A stretch of DNA of 64,000 bases from Siccirubricoccus phaeus (GTDB taxonomy: Bacteria > Pseudomonadota > Alphaproteobacteria > Acetobacterales > Acetobacteraceae): NCBI RefSeq assembly GCF_008360935.1, contig NZ_SRXO01000001.1, positions 434,001 through 498,000 on the forward strand, given 5' to 3'. The position numbers and the translations under genes are program-made. Numbering within the stretch: position 1 is the stretch's first letter; each line of letters begins with the position of its first letter. The notes under the pieces are model-generated. The model had not been told where the DNA came from. It did no database searches and saw only the letters and a list, made by a program, of their open reading frames with translations. Positions 50,159 to 59,678 of this stretch are shown piece after piece.

Positions 50159-52270
50159 ATGATGGCAGCGCCCTACTCCCTCGGCATCGATATCGGGGGC
50201 ACCTTCACCGACCTGGTGGTGCTGGACCCGCGCGACGGCAGCGCGGTGATCTGGAAGGAAAGCACCACGCCGGACGACCCGGCCCGCGGCGCCATGGACG
50301 GTACGCGCCGTGTGCTGGAGAAGGCCGGCATCGCGCCCGGCGAGATCGGCCGGGTGGTGCATGCGACGACGCTCTTCACCAATGCGCTGATCGAGCGGAG
50401 GGGGGCGAAGACCGGGCTGCTGACCACCGCCGGCTTCCGCGACACGCTGGAGATCGGGCGGGAGCGGAAATACGAGCTCTACGACCTGTTCATCGAGATG
50501 CCGAAGCCCCTGGTCCCCCGCCCCTGGCGGCGGGAGGCGGTGGAGCGGTTGGCGCCCGATGGCCGCGTGGAGCGGCCGCTCGACCTCGACGGGGCGCTGC
50601 GCGAGGTGGAGGCACTGGTGGCGGCGGGGGTGGAGAGCCTCGCCGTGGTCTTCCTGCACTCCTATGCCAACCCGGCGCATGAGCGGGCGGTGGCGGAGGC
50701 GGTGGCGCGGCGCTTTCCGGGATTGTCGCTCTCCCTCTCCTCCGACTTCGCGCCGGAGATCCGGGAATACCCGCGCGCCAGCACCACCGTCGCGAACGCC
50801 TATGTCCGGCCGCTGGCGGAGACCTATCTGGCGCGACTGGAGGGGGCGCTGCGCGGCGCGGGCATTCCGGGGCGGCTCTTCCTCATGCTCTCCAATGGCG
50901 GGCTGACGCATGTGGAGGAGGCGAAGCGCGCCCCGGTGCATCTGCTGGAAAGCGGGCCGGCGGCGGGCGCGCTGGCCGGCGCCTGGTTCGGCCGGCATGC
51001 CGGGCTGGACCGGGTGCTGGCCTTCGACATGGGCGGCACCACGGCGAAGCTCGCTTTGGTGGATGATGGCGAGCCGCTGGTCGCCTGGGGCTTCGAGGCG
51101 GCGCGGGAGAAGCGGTTCCTGCGCGGCTCCGGCCTGCCCATCCAGATCGCCACGGTGGAGCTGATCGAGATCGGCGCCGGCGGCGGCTCCATCGCCCGGC
51201 GCAGCGGGCTCGGCACCTTGCAGGTGGGGCCGGAGAGCAGCGGAGCGCAGCCCGGCCCCGCCTGCTATGGCCGCGGCGGGGTGGAGCCGACGGTGACCGA
51301 TGCCGATCTCTCGCTGGGCTATCTGAACGCCGAATTCTTCCTCGGCGGCGCTATGAAGATCGACGCGGCGGGTGCCGACGCGGCGCTGGGCCGGCTCGCC
51401 GGGGCGCTCGGCGTGCCGGGCGAGCGGGCCGCCTTCGGCGTGCATGACGTGGTGAACGAGAACATGGCGGGCGCGGCGCGCGTCGCCATCGCCGAACGCG
51501 GCCGCATCCCGGCGGAATACGCCCTGCTGGCGACCGGCGGCGCGGCGCCGGTGCATGCCTGGCATGTGGCGCGGAAGCTCGGCGTCTCCCGCATCGCCTG
51601 CCCGCCGGGGGCGGGCGCGGGCAGCACCATCGGCATGCTGATGGCGCCGGCCCGGGTGGACCGCGTGGCCAGCTTCAACGCGCCGCTGGCGGGCGCCGAT
51701 TACGCCGTGGCCGAGCGCATCTTCGCCGCGCTGGAGGCGGAGGCGCTGGCGGTGCTGCAGGAGACCGGCGCGGCCGAGGATGGGCGCGTGGCGCGGCGCC
51801 TCGCCGACATGCGCTATATCGGCCAGGGCAGCGAAATCACCGTGGCGCTGCCGGAGGCGCTGGCGGAAGCCCCGGTGCGCGCCGCCTTCGAGGCGGCCTA
51901 CCGGCAGCTCTTCGCCCGCACCCCGCCGGGCGCGGCGGCGCAATTCGTGGCGCTGCGGCTGTCGCTGACCGCGCCCATGCCCGGCGCCGGCGGCACGCTG
52001 CGCCTGCCGCAGCGCGCCGGCAGCGCGGCGCGGAAGGGCGAGCGCCCGGTCTTCTTCCCGGATGCCGGCCGGACGCTGCCGACCGCGGTCTATGATCGCT
52101 ACGCCCTGCCCCTCGGCACGGAGGTGGCGGGGCCGGCGGTGTTCGAGGAGGATGAAAGCACCTTCATCATCGGCCCCGGCGCCCGCGCGCGGGTGCTGGC
52201 GGACGGCACCATCCTGGCGGAGATCGCGCCCTCCGCGGGTGGCGGGTCAGCGCAAGAGGAGAAGCGGTAA
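50159..52270 (+). CDS. hyuA: Hydantoinase/oxoprolinase A subunit (HyuA)
   Basis: ATP-dependent ring-opening amidohydrolase subunit, 703 aa, of the hydantoinase/oxoprolinase/acetone-carboxylase family. The N-terminal ASKHA-type phosphate loop is LGIDIGGTFTDLVVLDP. Further marks are HATTLFTNALIERRGAKTGL, GFRDTLEIGRERKYELYDL and the second phosphate site AFDMGGTTAKLALV, plus GAGGGSIA. AAGGA precedes a double ATG; starting at 50162 gives better spacing. The stop overlaps hyuB (TAATG). The substrate could be a hydantoin, 5-oxoproline or N-methylhydantoin; not decidable. The adjacent Bug receptor gene may feed it. Confidence 0.92.
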   Translation: MMAAPYSLGIDIGGTFTDLVVLDPRDGSAVIWKESTTPDDPARGAMDGTRRVLEKAGIAPGEIGRVVHATTLFTNALIERRGAKTGLLTTAGFRDTLEIGRERKYELYDLFIEMPKPLVPRPWRREAVERLAPDGRVERPLDLDGALREVEALVAAGVESLAVVFLHSYANPAHERAVAEAVARRFPGLSLSLSSDFAPEIREYPRASTTVANAYVRPLAETYLARLEGALRGAGIPGRLFLMLSNGGLTHVEEAKRAPVHLLESGPAAGALAGAWFGRHAGLDRVLAFDMGGTTAKLALVDDGEPLVAWGFEAAREKRFLRGSGLPIQIATVELIEIGAGGGSIARRSGLGTLQVGPESSGAQPGPACYGRGGVEPTVTDADLSLGYLNAEFFLGGAMKIDAAGADAALGRLAGALGVPGERAAFGVHDVVNENMAGAARVAIAERGRIPAEYALLATGGAAPVHAWHVARKLGVSRIACPPGAGAGSTIGMLMAPARVDRVASFNAPLAGADYAVAERIFAALEAEALAVLQETGAAEDGRVARRLADMRYIGQGSEITVALPEALAEAPVRAAFEAAYRQLFARTPPGAAAQFVALRLSLTAPMPGAGGTLRLPQRAGSAARKGERPVFFPDAGRTLPTAVYDRYALPLGTEVAGPAVFEEDESTFIIGPGARARVLADGTILAEIAPSAGGGSAQEEKR

Positions 52271-53889
52271 TGCCCCGGACCTTCGACGCGGTCGAACTCG
52301 AGCTGCTCTGGCGCCGCCTGATCTCCCTGGTGGATGAGGCGGCGGCGGCGCTGGTGCGCACCAGCTTCTCCACCCTGGTGCGGGAGAGCTATGACTTCTC
52401 CTGCATCGTCACCGATGCCGCCGGCCAGTCCCTGGTGCAGGCGACCGAGAGCATCCCGAGCTTCATCGGCACCCTGCCGGAGACGGTGAAGCACTTCCTG
52501 AAGGCGTATCCGCCGGAGATGCTCTCGCCGGGCGATGTGCTGATCACCAACGACCTTTGGCTCGGCACCGGCCATCTGCCGGACATCACCGTGGCGAAGC
52601 CGATCTTCCTCGACGGCCGCTTGGTGGCGTTCAGCGCCTCCACCGCCCATGCGCCGGATATCGGCGGCAAGATCCGCAGCCCGGAACCGCGCGAGGTGTT
52701 TGAGGAAGGCTTGCAGATCCCGCCCCTCAAGCTCATGCGCGGCGGCGCCACGGACGAGACGCTGGTGGCGATGATCCGGAAGAATGTCCGCACGCCCGAC
52801 CAGACCATGGGCGATCTCTGGGCCCAGGTGGTGGCGCTGGACCTGATGGAGGACCGGCTGCTGGGGCTGATGCGGCAATACGCCCTGCCCGACCTCACCG
52901 ACCTCGCCGCCGAGATCCAGGGCCGCTGCGAGGCGGCAATGCGCGAGGCGATCCGCGCTTTGCCCGACGGCACCTATCACAGCGCCCTCCAGACGGATGG
53001 GCTGCTGGACAAGCCGGTGACCATCCGCATGGCGCTGACCATCGCCGGCGATACCATCAGCATGGATTTCGCCGGCACCGACGCGCAGGTGGATCGCGCC
53101 ATCAACTGCGCCTATTGCTACACCTACGCCATGTGCATGTATGGGGTGAAGGTCTGCACCAACCCCACCCTGCCGAACAATGAAGGCGCCTGGCGGCCGA
53201 TCCGCGTCGCCGCGCCGGCGGGCAGCATCGTCAACCCGGTCTTCCCGGCCTCGGGCGGGTCCCGCATGCTCATCGGGCACTACCTGCCGATGCTGGTCTT
53301 CGGCTGCCTCGGCCAGGTGGTGCCGGAGCGGGTGATGGCCGCCTGCGGCTCCCCGATGTGGGGCATGAACCAGTCCGGCCTGCGCGACGGCAGGCCCTTC
53401 GCCAACATGTTCTTCTTCAATGGCGGCATGGGCGGGAATGTGCGCGGGGATGGGGTGACGACGCTCTCCTGGCCCTCCAACATCTCCTCGACCAGCATCG
53501 AGATCAGCGAGCACATCGCGCCGCTGCGCTTCCACCACAAGAAGCTGCGGCCGGACAGTGGCGGGCCGGGGCGGCATCGCGGCGGGCTGGGGCAGGAGAT
53601 CCATGTGGAGAGCCTGAGCGAGACGCCGATCGCCGTCTCCTTCCTCGCCGAGCGCACCATCTTCCCCGCCTTCGGCATCGAGGGCGGCAAGCCCGGCGCG
53701 CCGGGCGAGCTGCTGATCAATGGCGAGCGCACCGACCCGAAGCGGCAATATGTACTGGCGAAGGGCGATACGGTCACGCTGCGCACCCCGGGCGGTGGCG
53801 GCCATGGCACGCCGGCCGAGCGGGATCCGGCGGCGCTCGCCCATGACCTGGCGCAGGGCTATGTGACCGATGCCGGGAGCTATCGCTGA
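52270..53889 (+). CDS. hyuB: Hydantoinase/oxoprolinase B subunit (HyuB)
   Basis: Partner subunit of HyuA, 539 aa. Family segments: LELLWRRLISLVDEAAAALVRTSFS at the N-terminus, GDVLITNDLWLGTGHLPDIT, FSASTAHAPDIGG and the C-terminal DSGGPGRHRGGLGQ and TPGGGGHGTP motifs. Start overlaps the hyuA stop. Translational coupling and the separate A and B genes are typical of the heteromeric enzymes. An LysE-type exporter gene follows 37 bp later. Confidence 0.93.
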   Translation: MPRTFDAVELELLWRRLISLVDEAAAALVRTSFSTLVRESYDFSCIVTDAAGQSLVQATESIPSFIGTLPETVKHFLKAYPPEMLSPGDVLITNDLWLGTGHLPDITVAKPIFLDGRLVAFSASTAHAPDIGGKIRSPEPREVFEEGLQIPPLKLMRGGATDETLVAMIRKNVRTPDQTMGDLWAQVVALDLMEDRLLGLMRQYALPDLTDLAAEIQGRCEAAMREAIRALPDGTYHSALQTDGLLDKPVTIRMALTIAGDTISMDFAGTDAQVDRAINCAYCYTYAMCMYGVKVCTNPTLPNNEGAWRPIRVAAPAGSIVNPVFPASGGSRMLIGHYLPMLVFGCLGQVVPERVMAACGSPMWGMNQSGLRDGRPFANMFFFNGGMGGNVRGDGVTTLSWPSNISSTSIEISEHIAPLRFHHKKLRPDSGGPGRHRGGLGQEIHVESLSETPIAVSFLAERTIFPAFGIEGGKPGAPGELLINGERTDPKRQYVLAKGDTVTLRTPGGGGHGTPAERDPAALAHDLAQGYVTDAGSYR

Positions 53890-53926
53890 ACCCTGGCGCT
53901 GCGGCCGGCAAGCCGAGGAAAAAACG

Positions 53927-54535
53927 ATGGATGCTGCAAGCCTCCTTCTCTTCGCCGCCGCCTATCTGGCGGTGGTGATCCTGCCCGGGCCGGCGGTGAC
54001 GGCGCTGGTAGCGCGGGTGCTGGCCCGCGGCCTGGGCGGCGCACCCGCCTTCATCGCCGGCTGCGCGACCGGCTCGCTGCTGTGGTTCGCGGTGGCGGCG
54101 GCGGGGCTGGCGGCGCTGGCCGCCAGCTTCGCGCCGCTGTTCCAGGCGGTGCGCTATGCCGGCGCGGCCTATCTGCTGTATCTCGCCTGGAAGCTCTGGC
54201 GCTCCGCCGCACAGCCGATGGCAGGGGAGGCGCCGCCGGATGGCGCGGCGCGGCTGTTCCTGACGGGGCTGTCGATCAATCTCGGCAATCCCAAGGCGGT
54301 GGTGTTCTTCCTGGCGCTGCTGCCTTCCGTGGTGGACATGGCAGGGCTGACGCTGCTGAGCGCGCTGGAACTGGCCCTGGTGATCGCCGCCACCGTCCTG
54401 GCGGTATTTGCCGGCTACGCTCTGGCCGCCTCGCGCACGCGGCGCTTCTTCACCTCGCCCCGCGCCGTGCGGCTGGTGAAGCGCGGCAGCGCCGCCGCCA
54501 TGGCCGGCGCCGCCACCGCTATCGCCACGCGCTGA
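53927..54535 (+). CDS. LysE/RhtB-family amino-acid exporter
   Basis: Inner-membrane exporter of 202 aa with about six hydrophobic segments. The N-terminal LAVVILPGPAVTALVARVLARG and the GLSINLGNPKAVVFFLALLP segment are the family signatures. GAGGA lies 6-8 bases before the ATG; a longer in-frame start would overlap hyuB. Position after hyuAB suggests that it exports an amino acid or derivative formed by the hydantoinase, but this is inference; such exporters are common and often unlinked to neighbours. Confidence 0.9.
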   Translation: MDAASLLLFAAAYLAVVILPGPAVTALVARVLARGLGGAPAFIAGCATGSLLWFAVAAAGLAALAASFAPLFQAVRYAGAAYLLYLAWKLWRSAAQPMAGEAPPDGAARLFLTGLSINLGNPKAVVFFLALLPSVVDMAGLTLLSALELALVIAATVLAVFAGYALAASRTRRFFTSPRAVRLVKRGSAAAMAGAATAIATR

Positions 54536-54660
54536 GGATCAGGCCCGCCTCTCCCCTCTGGAGCGGCTTTGCGCCGGCCGTGCCGGCGCCGACCGTTTCA
54601 GCGCTTTGCCGCGCCGCATTGCCCGGCCCGCCAAGCAAGGTCGCCCGGTCGGGGAGTGCC

Positions 54661-55362
54661 CTACCCGCCCCTGGCCTGTGCCCGCATCCAGGCATCCTGC
54701 GCCGGCGTCGCCGCAGGGTGACGCCAGCGCTGCTCGTAATAGGGCGCCATGCGCTGCCATTCCGCCCAGAGGCGGCGGAGATCGGTGATGGCATCAGCGG
54801 AGAGATCGACGCGCAGATCGACCAGCGGATGCGCCTCTGCCTGGTGGACCTTCACCGCAGCAGAGCGCTCCGGCAGCGGCCCCTCCGCCCCCTGCTGGCC
54901 GCCGGCACCGCGCGCGCCTTCCAGGGCGCGCAGCAGCCGCTCCGCCAGGGGCTGCCCGGCGGCCGCCAGGAAGCCGGCAACCATGGCCTGCACCACCCTC
55001 TCCCCGGCCAGGACATTGCCGCAGGCGACGCAGCCCGGCCCCTCCGCCTGGCCGGCCCAGCCGCGGCAATGCGGGCCGGTATGCCCCATGGCGCGGCCCT
55101 TCCCATCCACCAGGCTGATCTGCCGCCAGGCGAAGTCCGGGTCGCTGGCGGCGAGCCGCGCCATCACCTCCGGCGCCGGCAAGCCTTCCTCCAGCAGCCG
55201 GATGCCCAGCAGGCTCAGCGGCGGGCTGGCGAAGCCCTGGCTCATGATGGCGCCCCGCCCGGTGGCGGCCCGGGCCCGGGCGCCGCAGGCCAGGGAATAG
55301 GTGGCCACGGCGACGCCGACCGCGCCGGTCTCCGGGCAATGTGCGGCGATGCTGAAGGTCAT
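54661..55362 (-). CDS. DUF1028 family protein (Ntn-hydrolase-like)
   Basis: A 233-aa protein of the DUF1028 family. The start MTFSIAAHCPETGAVGVAVA and the GRGAIMSQGFASPPLSLLG segment are the family pattern; Thr2 after Met could become an N-terminal nucleophile, as in Ntn hydrolases, though this is not proven for the family. The C-terminal third (about 155-233) carries HQAEAHPLVDLRVDLSADAI and LRRLWAEWQRMAPYYEQR, the C-terminal domain seen in some members. ATG at 55362 was chosen to match the family start. Function unknown; members often sit near amidase or peptide-uptake genes. Confidence 0.87.
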   Translation of the reverse strand: MTFSIAAHCPETGAVGVAVATYSLACGARARAATGRGAIMSQGFASPPLSLLGIRLLEEGLPAPEVMARLAASDPDFAWRQISLVDGKGRAMGHTGPHCRGWAGQAEGPGCVACGNVLAGERVVQAMVAGFLAAAGQPLAERLLRALEGARGAGGQQGAEGPLPERSAAVKVHQAEAHPLVDLRVDLSADAITDLRRLWAEWQRMAPYYEQRWRHPAATPAQDAWMRAQARGG

Positions 55363-55411
55363 GGCACGGCTCCCCCTTGTCCCCGCATCATCGCCCGGAC
55401 CGAGAGGGCGG

Positions 55412-57697
55412 TCAGCCCGCCCCTTCCTCCCGCAGCGCATTCGCCTGGTGCACCGCCACCGCGGTCAGGTTGACGATGCCGCGCGCCGTCACGCTCGGCA
55501 CCAGCACATGGATCGGCTTGCGCATCCCGAGCAGGATCGGCCCCACCTGCAACCCGTCCGCCGCCGCCTTCAGCAGGTTGAAGCTGATATTGGCGCTGTC
55601 CAGGTTGGGGAAGACCAGCAGGTTGGCGGTGTCGTTCAGCATGCTTTCCGGCACCGCCCGGGCCCGGATCGCCGGCACCAGCGCGGCATCCGCATGCATT
55701 TCGCCATCCACCTCCAGCCCCGGCGCCCGCTCGCGGATCAGCCCCAGCGCCGCCCGCATGGTGCGCGCCGTCGGCGCATGGGAGGCGCCAAAGGAGGAAT
55801 GGCTGAGCAGCGCCACCTTGGGCGTGATGCCGAAGGCATGCACCTGCTCGGCCGCCAGCAGCGTCATCTCGGCAATCTGCGCCGCATTCGGCTCCACCAG
55901 CAGATGGGTGTCCACGAAGAACAGCGTCCCGGTGGGGATGATGACGGCCGACATGGCATAGACCCGGCCGGCATCCTCGCGCTTGCCGATGACGTCGAAG
56001 GCGTAGTGCCACTGCCGCATCCAATTGCCGCTGCCACCGACCAGCGCGGCATCGACCAGCCCGGCCTCCAGCAGGATGGCGGCGGTGACGGCCGCGCGGG
56101 TGCCGATGCGCCGCGCCGCGGCTTCCGGCGGCACGCCGCGGCGGGCGACCTTCCGCTGGTACAGGGCAACCAGCGGCTCGAACACCGCGCGATCGAGATT
56201 GGGGTCGAGGATCTCGACCGACTGGGAGAAATCCATCCGCAGCCCCATGGCGCGGGCGCGGGATTCGATCACCTCCCGCCGGCCGATCAGCACCGGCTCG
56301 GCGATCCCCTCATCCAGCACGGTCTGCACCGCGCGCAGCGTCCGCTCATCCTCGCCCTCGGCATAGGCGACGCGGCGGGGCTGCTGGCGCCCGGCCTCGA
56401 ACATCGGCCGCATCAGGTAGCCGGAGCGGAAGACGAAGCGCTCCAGCTCCCGCCGGTAGGCGGGGAAATCGGCAATGGGGCGGCGGGCCACGCCGGTTTC
56501 CATGGCGGCGCGGGCAACGGCGGGCGCGATTTCCAGGATCAGCCGCGGGTCGAAGGCGCGCGGGATGATGTAGTCCGGGCCGAAGACCGGGGCATGGCCG
56601 CCATAGGCAGCGGCTACCACCTCGCTGGCCTCGACGCGGGCCAGCGCCGCGATGGCGTCGGCGGCCGCCACCTTCATCGCCTCGTTGATCGCCGTCGCGC
56701 CCACATCCAGGGCGCCGCGGAAGATGAAGGGGAAGCAGAGGACGTTGTTGACCTGGTTCGGGTAGTCGCTGCGGCCGGTGGCGACGATCGCATCCGGCCG
56801 CGCCGCGCGCACCGCTTCCGGCAGGATCTCCGGCTCCGGGTTCGCCAGCGCCAGCACCAGCGGCTTCGGCGCCAGCTTGCCCAGCCATTCGGCCTTCAGC
56901 ACGCGTGGGGCGGAGAGGCCGAGGAAGACATCGGCGCCATCCAGCACCTCCTCCAGCGTCCGCGCCGCCGTTTCCCTGGCGTATTTCGCCTTGTAGGGAT
57001 CGAGATCGTTGCGTCCGGTATGGACGACGCCGCCGATGTCGCAGACCGTGACGTTCTCCCGCCGCAGCCCCATCTCGCAGAGCAGGTCGAGGCAGGCGAG
57101 CGCCGCGGCGCCGCCGCCGGTGTTCACCAGCTTCACCTCCTCGATCCGCTTGCCCTGGAGGACGAGGCCGTTGCGGACGGCGGCGGCGACGATGATGGCG
57201 GTGCCGTGCTGGTCGTCATGGAAGACCGGGATCCGCATCCGCTCCCGCAGCACCCGCTCCACCTCGAAGCATTCGGGGGCCTTGATGTCCTCGAGGTTGA
57301 TGGCGCCAAAGGAGGGTTCGAGGGCGGCGATGACCTCGATGAGCTTCTGGGGGTCGCGCTCCTCCACCTCGATGTCGATGGAATCGATGCCGGCGAATTT
57401 CTTGAAGAGGACGGCCTTGCCCTCCATCACCGGCTTGCCGGCCAGCGCGCCGATGGCGCCGAGGCCGAGGACGGCGGTGCCGTTGGAGATGACGGCGACG
57501 ACATTGCCGCGGGTGGTGTAGTCCCAGGCGGCATCCGGGTTGGCGGCGATCTCCTGGCAGGCGGCGGCCACGCCGGGGGAATAGGCCAGCGCCAGGTCGC
57601 GCTGGGTGGCCATGCGCTTGGTCGGCTCGATGGCGAGCTTTCCCGGCCGCGGGAAGCGATGATAGTCGAGCGCGGCGCGGCGGAAATCCTTGTCCAT
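55412..57697 (-). CDS. maeB: NADP-dependent malic enzyme (MaeB type)
   Basis: Decarboxylates malate to pyruvate with NADPH formation; 761 aa. The N-terminal malic domain has LALAYSPGVAAACQEIA and VFHDDQHGTAI, and the NAD(P) domain has VNTGGGAAALACLDLL. From about residue 430 a phosphotransacetylase-like domain follows (FDVIGKREDAGRVYAMSAVI, SFGASHAPTARTM). This two-domain form is the standard proteobacterial MaeB; the PTA-like part is regulatory and not known to act as PTA. ATG at 57697 is the family start (MDKDFRRAALDYHRFP). No operon partner. Confidence 0.95.
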   Translation of the reverse strand: MDKDFRRAALDYHRFPRPGKLAIEPTKRMATQRDLALAYSPGVAAACQEIAANPDAAWDYTTRGNVVAVISNGTAVLGLGAIGALAGKPVMEGKAVLFKKFAGIDSIDIEVEERDPQKLIEVIAALEPSFGAINLEDIKAPECFEVERVLRERMRIPVFHDDQHGTAIIVAAAVRNGLVLQGKRIEEVKLVNTGGGAAALACLDLLCEMGLRRENVTVCDIGGVVHTGRNDLDPYKAKYARETAARTLEEVLDGADVFLGLSAPRVLKAEWLGKLAPKPLVLALANPEPEILPEAVRAARPDAIVATGRSDYPNQVNNVLCFPFIFRGALDVGATAINEAMKVAAADAIAALARVEASEVVAAAYGGHAPVFGPDYIIPRAFDPRLILEIAPAVARAAMETGVARRPIADFPAYRRELERFVFRSGYLMRPMFEAGRQQPRRVAYAEGEDERTLRAVQTVLDEGIAEPVLIGRREVIESRARAMGLRMDFSQSVEILDPNLDRAVFEPLVALYQRKVARRGVPPEAAARRIGTRAAVTAAILLEAGLVDAALVGGSGNWMRQWHYAFDVIGKREDAGRVYAMSAVIIPTGTLFFVDTHLLVEPNAAQIAEMTLLAAEQVHAFGITPKVALLSHSSFGASHAPTARTMRAALGLIRERAPGLEVDGEMHADAALVPAIRARAVPESMLNDTANLLVFPNLDSANISFNLLKAAADGLQVGPILLGMRKPIHVLVPSVTARGIVNLTAVAVHQANALREEGAG

Positions 57698-58049
57698 TCA
57701 GTCGTCTCCGGCCGGGACCCGGGGCCCTGCCGGCCGGCCGCCGGGCCGGAGCGGCGCGGGCGGCGGGCGGGCGGGGTGCCAGGCGGCAAGGCGTGCGAGG
57801 GGTGCGAAGGCCGAAGCGGGCTCGGCCCGCCGAGAGTAGAGCAGGCGCCGCCCGACTGGAACGGGACCTGCCCGTCACCCCGCCCGGCCAGGCGGCCGCG
57901 GACGTTATCGAATTTCGAGAAACATGCGTAGCAGAAATCTGCGCCGGCCGAGCCTGAAGCCCTGGCGCACGGCCTTTGCCGCCCCCTACACTCGCCGCGG
58001 GAGACGCGGGGACGCATGGCGGTTCGCAGCCGAGGGACGATCCGCGCCC
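57698..58049. other. 352-bp divergent spacer between maeB and the binding-protein gene
   Basis: GC-rich next to maeB. An AT-richer patch at about 57900-57945 contains the 11-bp palindrome TCGAATTTCGA (57908-57918), a candidate operator or promoter element for the divergent genes. No gene or repeat-family copy seen. Confidence 0.35.
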
Positions 58050-59633
58050 ATGCATCGCCGCACCCTGCTCACCGCCTCCGCCGCTGGCCTCGCCGGCCTC
58101 GCCGCGCCGCGCACCGGCCGGTCCCAGGCGCAGGAGACGCTGATCTTCAACCCGGGCTCCGATGTGACGATCCTCGACCCGGTCTGGACCACCGCCTTCG
58201 GCGCCCGCTACCTGGCGATGCTGAGCTACGACACGCTCTACGGCGTGGACAATGCGCTGAACCCGCAGCCGCAGATGGTCGATGGCCATGTGGTGGAGGA
58301 TGACGGCAGGCGGTGGCGGCTGACGCTGCGCGAGGGGCTGCGCTTCCACAACAATGAACCGGTGCTGGCGCGGGATGCGGTGGCGAGCATCCGGCGCTGG
58401 GGCAGCCGGGACGCCTTCGGTCAGGTGCTGATGGAAGCCGTGACGGAGCTCACCGCGCCTTCCGACAGGGAGATCGTCTTCCGGCTGCGCCAGCCCTTCC
58501 CGCTGCTGCCCAACGCCCTGGCGAAGAGCACCAGCTATGTTCCCGTCATCATGCCGGCCTGGCTGATCGCCGCGCCGGAGAAGCAGGTGACGGAGGTGAT
58601 GGGCAGCGGCCCCTACCGCTACCTCGCCGGGGAGCGGGTGAGCGGCGTCCGCTCCGCCTGGGAGCGCTTCGAGGGCTACGTGCCGCGGCCGGGAGGCGAG
58701 GCGGAATTCACCTCCGGCCCCAAGATCCCCCGCCTGAAGCGCGTCGAATTCACCATCATCCCGGATGCGCAGACCGGCATCGGCGCGCTGATGAATGGCG
58801 AGATCGACTGGCAGGCGGAGGTGCTGCTGGACCATGTGCCGCAGCTTCGCCGCGCGCCGCAGATCGCCCTCGCCGCGGTGAACCGCACCGGGAATATGGG
58901 CATCATGCGGTTCAATCACCTGCATCCGCCCTTCGACAACCCCGCCATCCGCCGCGCCCTGCTGGGCGCCATCGACCAGGCGGAGATGGCGCAGGCGGTG
59001 GCGGGCAACGACCCCAGCCTGTGGAACGGCAAGGTGGGCATGTTCTGCCCGCAATCCCCCAACGCCTCCGATGCCGGGATGGAGGTGCTGACCGGCCCGC
59101 GCGACTACGCCAGGGTGAAGCGGGACCTGGCGGCCGCCGGCTACCGGGGGGAGAAGGTCATCTACCTCTCCGCCAGCGACAATTACGGCATGTCGCAGCA
59201 GGATCTGGTCGGGGCCGACCAGATGCGGCGGGCGGGGATGACCGTCGAGATCGCCGCGGTCGATTTCGGCACCTGGCTGCAACGCCGCGCCAACCGCAAC
59301 CCGCCGGAGCGCGGCGGCTGGAACGTGACGGACACCTACCTGCCGGGGCTCGAGCTGTGGGACCCGGCGACGCATCTGGCGCTGCGCGGCAATGGCCTCG
59401 CCGCCTGGCCCGGCTGGCCGGACAGCCCGGCGCTGGAGAGGCTGCGCGCCGAGTGGTTCACCGCGCCGGATGCCGCCGCGCGGCAGGCGGTGTGCCGGCG
59501 CATGCAGCTCCAGGCCTGGCAGGACGTGCCCTACATCCCGACCTGCCAGTGGCAGGCGATCTCCGCCTATCGGCGGAATCTCACCGGCATGCTGCAGGGC
59601 ATGCCGCTCTTCTACAACCTGGCCAAGGGCTGA
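58050..59633 (+). CDS. ABC transporter substrate-binding protein (family 5)
   Basis: Periplasmic binding protein of 527 aa for dipeptide/oligopeptide-type importers. The N-terminus (MHRRTLLTASAAGLAGLAA) looks like a twin-arginine-style signal peptide. Mature family marks are LIFNPGSDVTILDPVWTTA, YDTLYGVDNALNPQPQMVDG, WRLTLREGLRFHNNEPV and the PFDNPAIRRALLGAIDQAEM segment. No permease or ATPase gene is adjacent; the transporter at 1-2814 lacks a visible binding protein but is 55 kb away. The next gene, an NtaA-type monooxygenase, suggests a sulfur- or nitrogen-containing organic ligand (inference). Confidence 0.92.
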   Translation: MHRRTLLTASAAGLAGLAAPRTGRSQAQETLIFNPGSDVTILDPVWTTAFGARYLAMLSYDTLYGVDNALNPQPQMVDGHVVEDDGRRWRLTLREGLRFHNNEPVLARDAVASIRRWGSRDAFGQVLMEAVTELTAPSDREIVFRLRQPFPLLPNALAKSTSYVPVIMPAWLIAAPEKQVTEVMGSGPYRYLAGERVSGVRSAWERFEGYVPRPGGEAEFTSGPKIPRLKRVEFTIIPDAQTGIGALMNGEIDWQAEVLLDHVPQLRRAPQIALAAVNRTGNMGIMRFNHLHPPFDNPAIRRALLGAIDQAEMAQAVAGNDPSLWNGKVGMFCPQSPNASDAGMEVLTGPRDYARVKRDLAAAGYRGEKVIYLSASDNYGMSQQDLVGADQMRRAGMTVEIAAVDFGTWLQRRANRNPPERGGWNVTDTYLPGLELWDPATHLALRGNGLAAWPGWPDSPALERLRAEWFTAPDAAARQAVCRRMQLQAWQDVPYIPTCQWQAISAYRRNLTGMLQGMPLFYNLAKG

Positions 59634-59678
59634 GCGGCGCGCCCCTCCCCTGCCCCCTTCCCGAAAGGTCCGCATGCC

